Positions 62,078-64,000 of a DNA stretch of 64,000 nt are shown in pieces. The position numbers and the translations under genes are program-made. The notes under the pieces were generated by a model. The model made no database searches. It was not told where the DNA came from and worked only from the letters and a program-made list of their open reading frames with translations. The stretch is from Desulfovibrionaceae bacterium (GTDB lineage Bacteria > Desulfobacterota > Desulfovibrionia > Desulfovibrionales > Desulfovibrionaceae), in contig JAQVCS010000008.1 of NCBI GenBank assembly GCA_028689675.1, forward strand, positions 62,001 through 126,000, read 5' to 3'. The stretch's first letter is position 1, and every line of letters begins with the position of its first letter.

Positions 62078-63469
62078 CTATCGGGAATAATTGGTATATC
62101 GTCCAGTTTCTTTACGTATTACGTTTGCTACTTCATCACGCCAACTTCCACTCTTATAGTGGGTAAAAGAATGTATAGAGCCTCGCTCAAGTTCAGTCTT
62201 TGTATAATATTTTTCGTATAACTTTGGATGGTTATTGCGATTATTTACCCAAATATGGCATTTCCCATTGTGACTCCAGTCAACTATGGTTAAAGAATCA
62301 ATACGCAACATGAGCACAATATGGGTTTCAATATCGGGTGATTGAGTAAGGATTGCAAAACTCAATGTCTCTTGAGTTCCTCTCTTTTCTATACTGTGGG
62401 CATAGGCTTGCCCTTTATTTCCGAGCACAACCCAAGCTTCATCAATATGCCCAGCGTGTAAATACGAACGCCAAAAGCGTACGCGAAAATGCCACATTCG
62501 TTTGGCATCGTCATCAGTGTTCACTACTTTATCTGTGATGTCCAAAAATAAGTCTAAGGATTGTTTTGTAAGCCAGCGTAATATCAATTCCTTAGCCTCT
62601 GTGCTAACGCCAAACCATTGCGCATTGTGTAACCTTGGGTCGCCTAAACAATGCAGTAAATAGCTTTGTACACGCTGGCAAAGGGCAGGGTTACTGTTGG
62701 GGCTGCGTAAAGGTAAAAGCAGGGCTTCGGCCATATGACCAATTAACAGTGCTGTTTTATTTAGTAAATCACCCTGTTCCGTGGAACATAGGGCAATAAC
62801 TCGCTTTATGTCCTCTTCTGTCAGCATTGTTTGATTAGCAATGCGCTTTAACAGTATTGTCAGTATGCACAAGGCTAAGGGTGATGACTGTAAACCTACA
62901 GGAAGGGCAGCATTTTTGAAAATTATTGAAATATGATCTTGAGATGAAGCTGTACAGCTTGAGCATAGATTAACCAGGTTGTTAATTACTTTTGTGTGAT
63001 CAAAAAATGAATATTTTATTTGTGCTTGCTGCCAAGAAGTATCTAGTATTGTACTATTATTGATAAGGAAATGTGAAAGTTGCTCTGTATGTTTTTCTAT
63101 AATGGAAAAAGTATTGCAATAAAGGCGAGCTAAAGAACGTACAATGCGGGGGCGAAGCTTTTTTTTCACAGCAAGTAAATACCTCGCCATGAGTTCAAAT
63201 GAAGACAGTATACCTCCGTCCCCAGCAAGGGCAAAAGGGGAATAACGCCAATCGAGCACACTAAGAGCGTCAAAATTATTTTGCGTTGCAGCCTTAGTGA
63301 TGGCAGTCTTGAGTGCTGCTAAATCAAGCAATCGAGGCATTTTTTCAGCTTTTTTTGTGCCTAATGCTTCAGCTTGTTTTTGAATTCGAGACTCTGGCAT
63401 ATACACAGGGCGTATAGGCATACTGTTGTGCTGCCATTCCTTACTCAGCGCAAGCAATCCAAGGCTCAT
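62078..63469 (-). CDS. zorC: Zorya system protein ZorC (EH-signature protein)
   Basis: This 463-residue protein ends with the EH_Signature-type region (TIVDWSHNGKCHIWVNNRNN and the YEKYYTKTELERGS-containing stretch). It starts in an ATGA overlap with the zorB stop. The predicted fold is mostly helical, with no enzymatic motif. In type I Zorya, ZorC is a cytoplasmic DNA-binding effector recruited by ZorAB and working with ZorD. Placement between an OmpA-like and an SNF2 gene is diagnostic of zorBCD order. The N-terminal 25 residues before PESRIQKQAEAL may start later, since an internal ATG exists. Confidence 0.88.
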   Translation of the reverse strand: MSLGLLALSKEWQHNSMPIRPVYMPESRIQKQAEALGTKKAEKMPRLLDLAALKTAITKAATQNNFDALSVLDWRYSPFALAGDGGILSSFELMARYLLAVKKKLRPRIVRSLARLYCNTFSIIEKHTEQLSHFLINNSTILDTSWQQAQIKYSFFDHTKVINNLVNLCSSCTASSQDHISIIFKNAALPVGLQSSPLALCILTILLKRIANQTMLTEEDIKRVIALCSTEQGDLLNKTALLIGHMAEALLLPLRSPNSNPALCQRVQSYLLHCLGDPRLHNAQWFGVSTEAKELILRWLTKQSLDLFLDITDKVVNTDDDAKRMWHFRVRFWRSYLHAGHIDEAWVVLGNKGQAYAHSIEKRGTQETLSFAILTQSPDIETHIVLMLRIDSLTIVDWSHNGKCHIWVNNRNNHPKLYEKYYTKTELERGSIHSFTHYKSGSWRDEVANVIRKETGRYTNYSR

Positions 63470-64000
63470 TGTAAGGATCTCCTTGCCGCATCTAAAATCA
63501 TTGTGTCGGGCGGCGCCATAATAAAGCGTAAATCAATACGCCTGTTTAAGCGTTTATGTTCCTCAGTATCATTGGGCACAACAGGACGTTTGAAACCATA
63601 GCCAGCTATAGACATAAGGGGATATGCTGCTTGATCTTTTCTTTCTTGTCTGCTGCATAGCGTGGATAATTCTGGGCATTCTTTTATCAATACTTGGTAA
63701 GTATGTAATGCTCTTTCCATAGATAAACGCCAATTGATATTTTCATCGCCATCAGTATCAGTATGCCCTTCAATAAGCAATGCCTCTAACCCAAAAGCTG
63801 AAGGTGTGCAATTGTTGGGCAAAGGCATTGAGCCTTGCCCTGTATAGCAAGGCAGAACAGTAGCAAGAGCATGAGCTAACAAGGCAACAGCACTGCGACC
63901 CTCTGTTGATAATTCAGCCTTGCCCACAGCAAAAAGAATGGATTCAGGTAAGCGCAATATGCCATTATCTTTATCGATGACCACTTCAACACCCTGATCT
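63466..64000 (-). CDS. zorB: Zorya system protein ZorB, C-terminal part (5' end outside window)
   Basis: The frame is open through the right edge, so the gene is partial. The 178 visible residues form an OmpA/MotB-type peptidoglycan-binding domain: LPESILFAVGKAELSTEGRS, then LIEGHTDTDGDENINWRLSMER, and NRRIDLRFIM near the end. ZorB is the MotB-like stator partner of the MotA-like proton channel ZorA, with one transmembrane helix expected in the missing N-terminus. Its stop overlaps the zorC ATG. zorA is expected immediately to the right. The identification depends on the zorC and zorD neighbours, as the domain alone is common. Confidence 0.88.
   Translation of the reverse strand, partial: DQGVEVVIDKDNGILRLPESILFAVGKAELSTEGRSAVALLAHALATVLPCYTGQGSMPLPNNCTPSAFGLEALLIEGHTDTDGDENINWRLSMERALHTYQVLIKECPELSTLCSRQERKDQAAYPLMSIAGYGFKRPVVPNDTEEHKRLNRRIDLRFIMAPPDTMILDAARRSLQ

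Overview
The window reads as a Desulfovibrio-like sulfate-reducing bacterium (Desulfovibrionaceae). This rests on a periplasmic tetraheme cytochrome c3, a short ThiC, a carboxynorspermidine pathway for polyamines, and a histone-deacetylase-like protein next to a small conserved gene. Codon use and GC are moderate to high from 1 to about 32.4 kb. They become patchy, often very AT-rich, to the right of a split tRNA-Arg.

Bases 1-27.7 kb are mostly core genome. They hold the end of tsf; a divergent phosphate regulon (pstSCA on minus, phoB-phoR-pstB-phoU on plus); valS; polyamine genes; two nickel-uptake-like periplasmic proteins flanking a strongly structured intergenic element; tmk with a YhaM-type nuclease; surE; an alanine/glycine symporter; fur; thiC under a textbook TPP riboswitch; cytochrome c3; and a TetR-controlled rhodanese/RclC-like pair. 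From 28.3 to 32.4 kb lies a decaying surface-polysaccharide locus: fcl, an O-antigen ligase/polymerase-like protein and a GT4. Its gmd gene is reduced to the first 31 codons.

At 32.67 kb the 3' part of a tRNA-Arg(CCT) is followed by a tyrosine recombinase. I read this as the left end of a genomic island that runs past 64 kb. Its first block (35-49 kb) is a surface-glycan cluster of glycosyltransferases and an ABC exporter. It includes a CDP-3,6-dideoxyhexose module (rfbFGH) followed without a break by a short-chain dehydrogenase, a thiamine-diphosphate enzyme, a DRE-TIM aldolase fused to a second domain, and a PfkB sugar kinase. The chemistry suggests a branched or chain-extended deoxysugar, comparable in part to yersiniose. 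This is the best candidate here for an uncharacterised pathway.

The second block (49-57 kb) is a scrapyard: an IS5-family element with broken ORFs, IS256 and IS481 fragments, a frameshifted integrase tail and a frameshifted DUF4143 ATPase. It also holds a compact replication module (DUF3987-like protein, AlpA-like protein, HUH-like initiator) resembling a satellite or integrated plasmid. The last block (57-64 kb) has an AAA-ATPase/PD-(D/E)XK protein convergent with zorB-zorC-zorD of a type I Zorya anti-phage system, whose zorA should lie just beyond the right edge.
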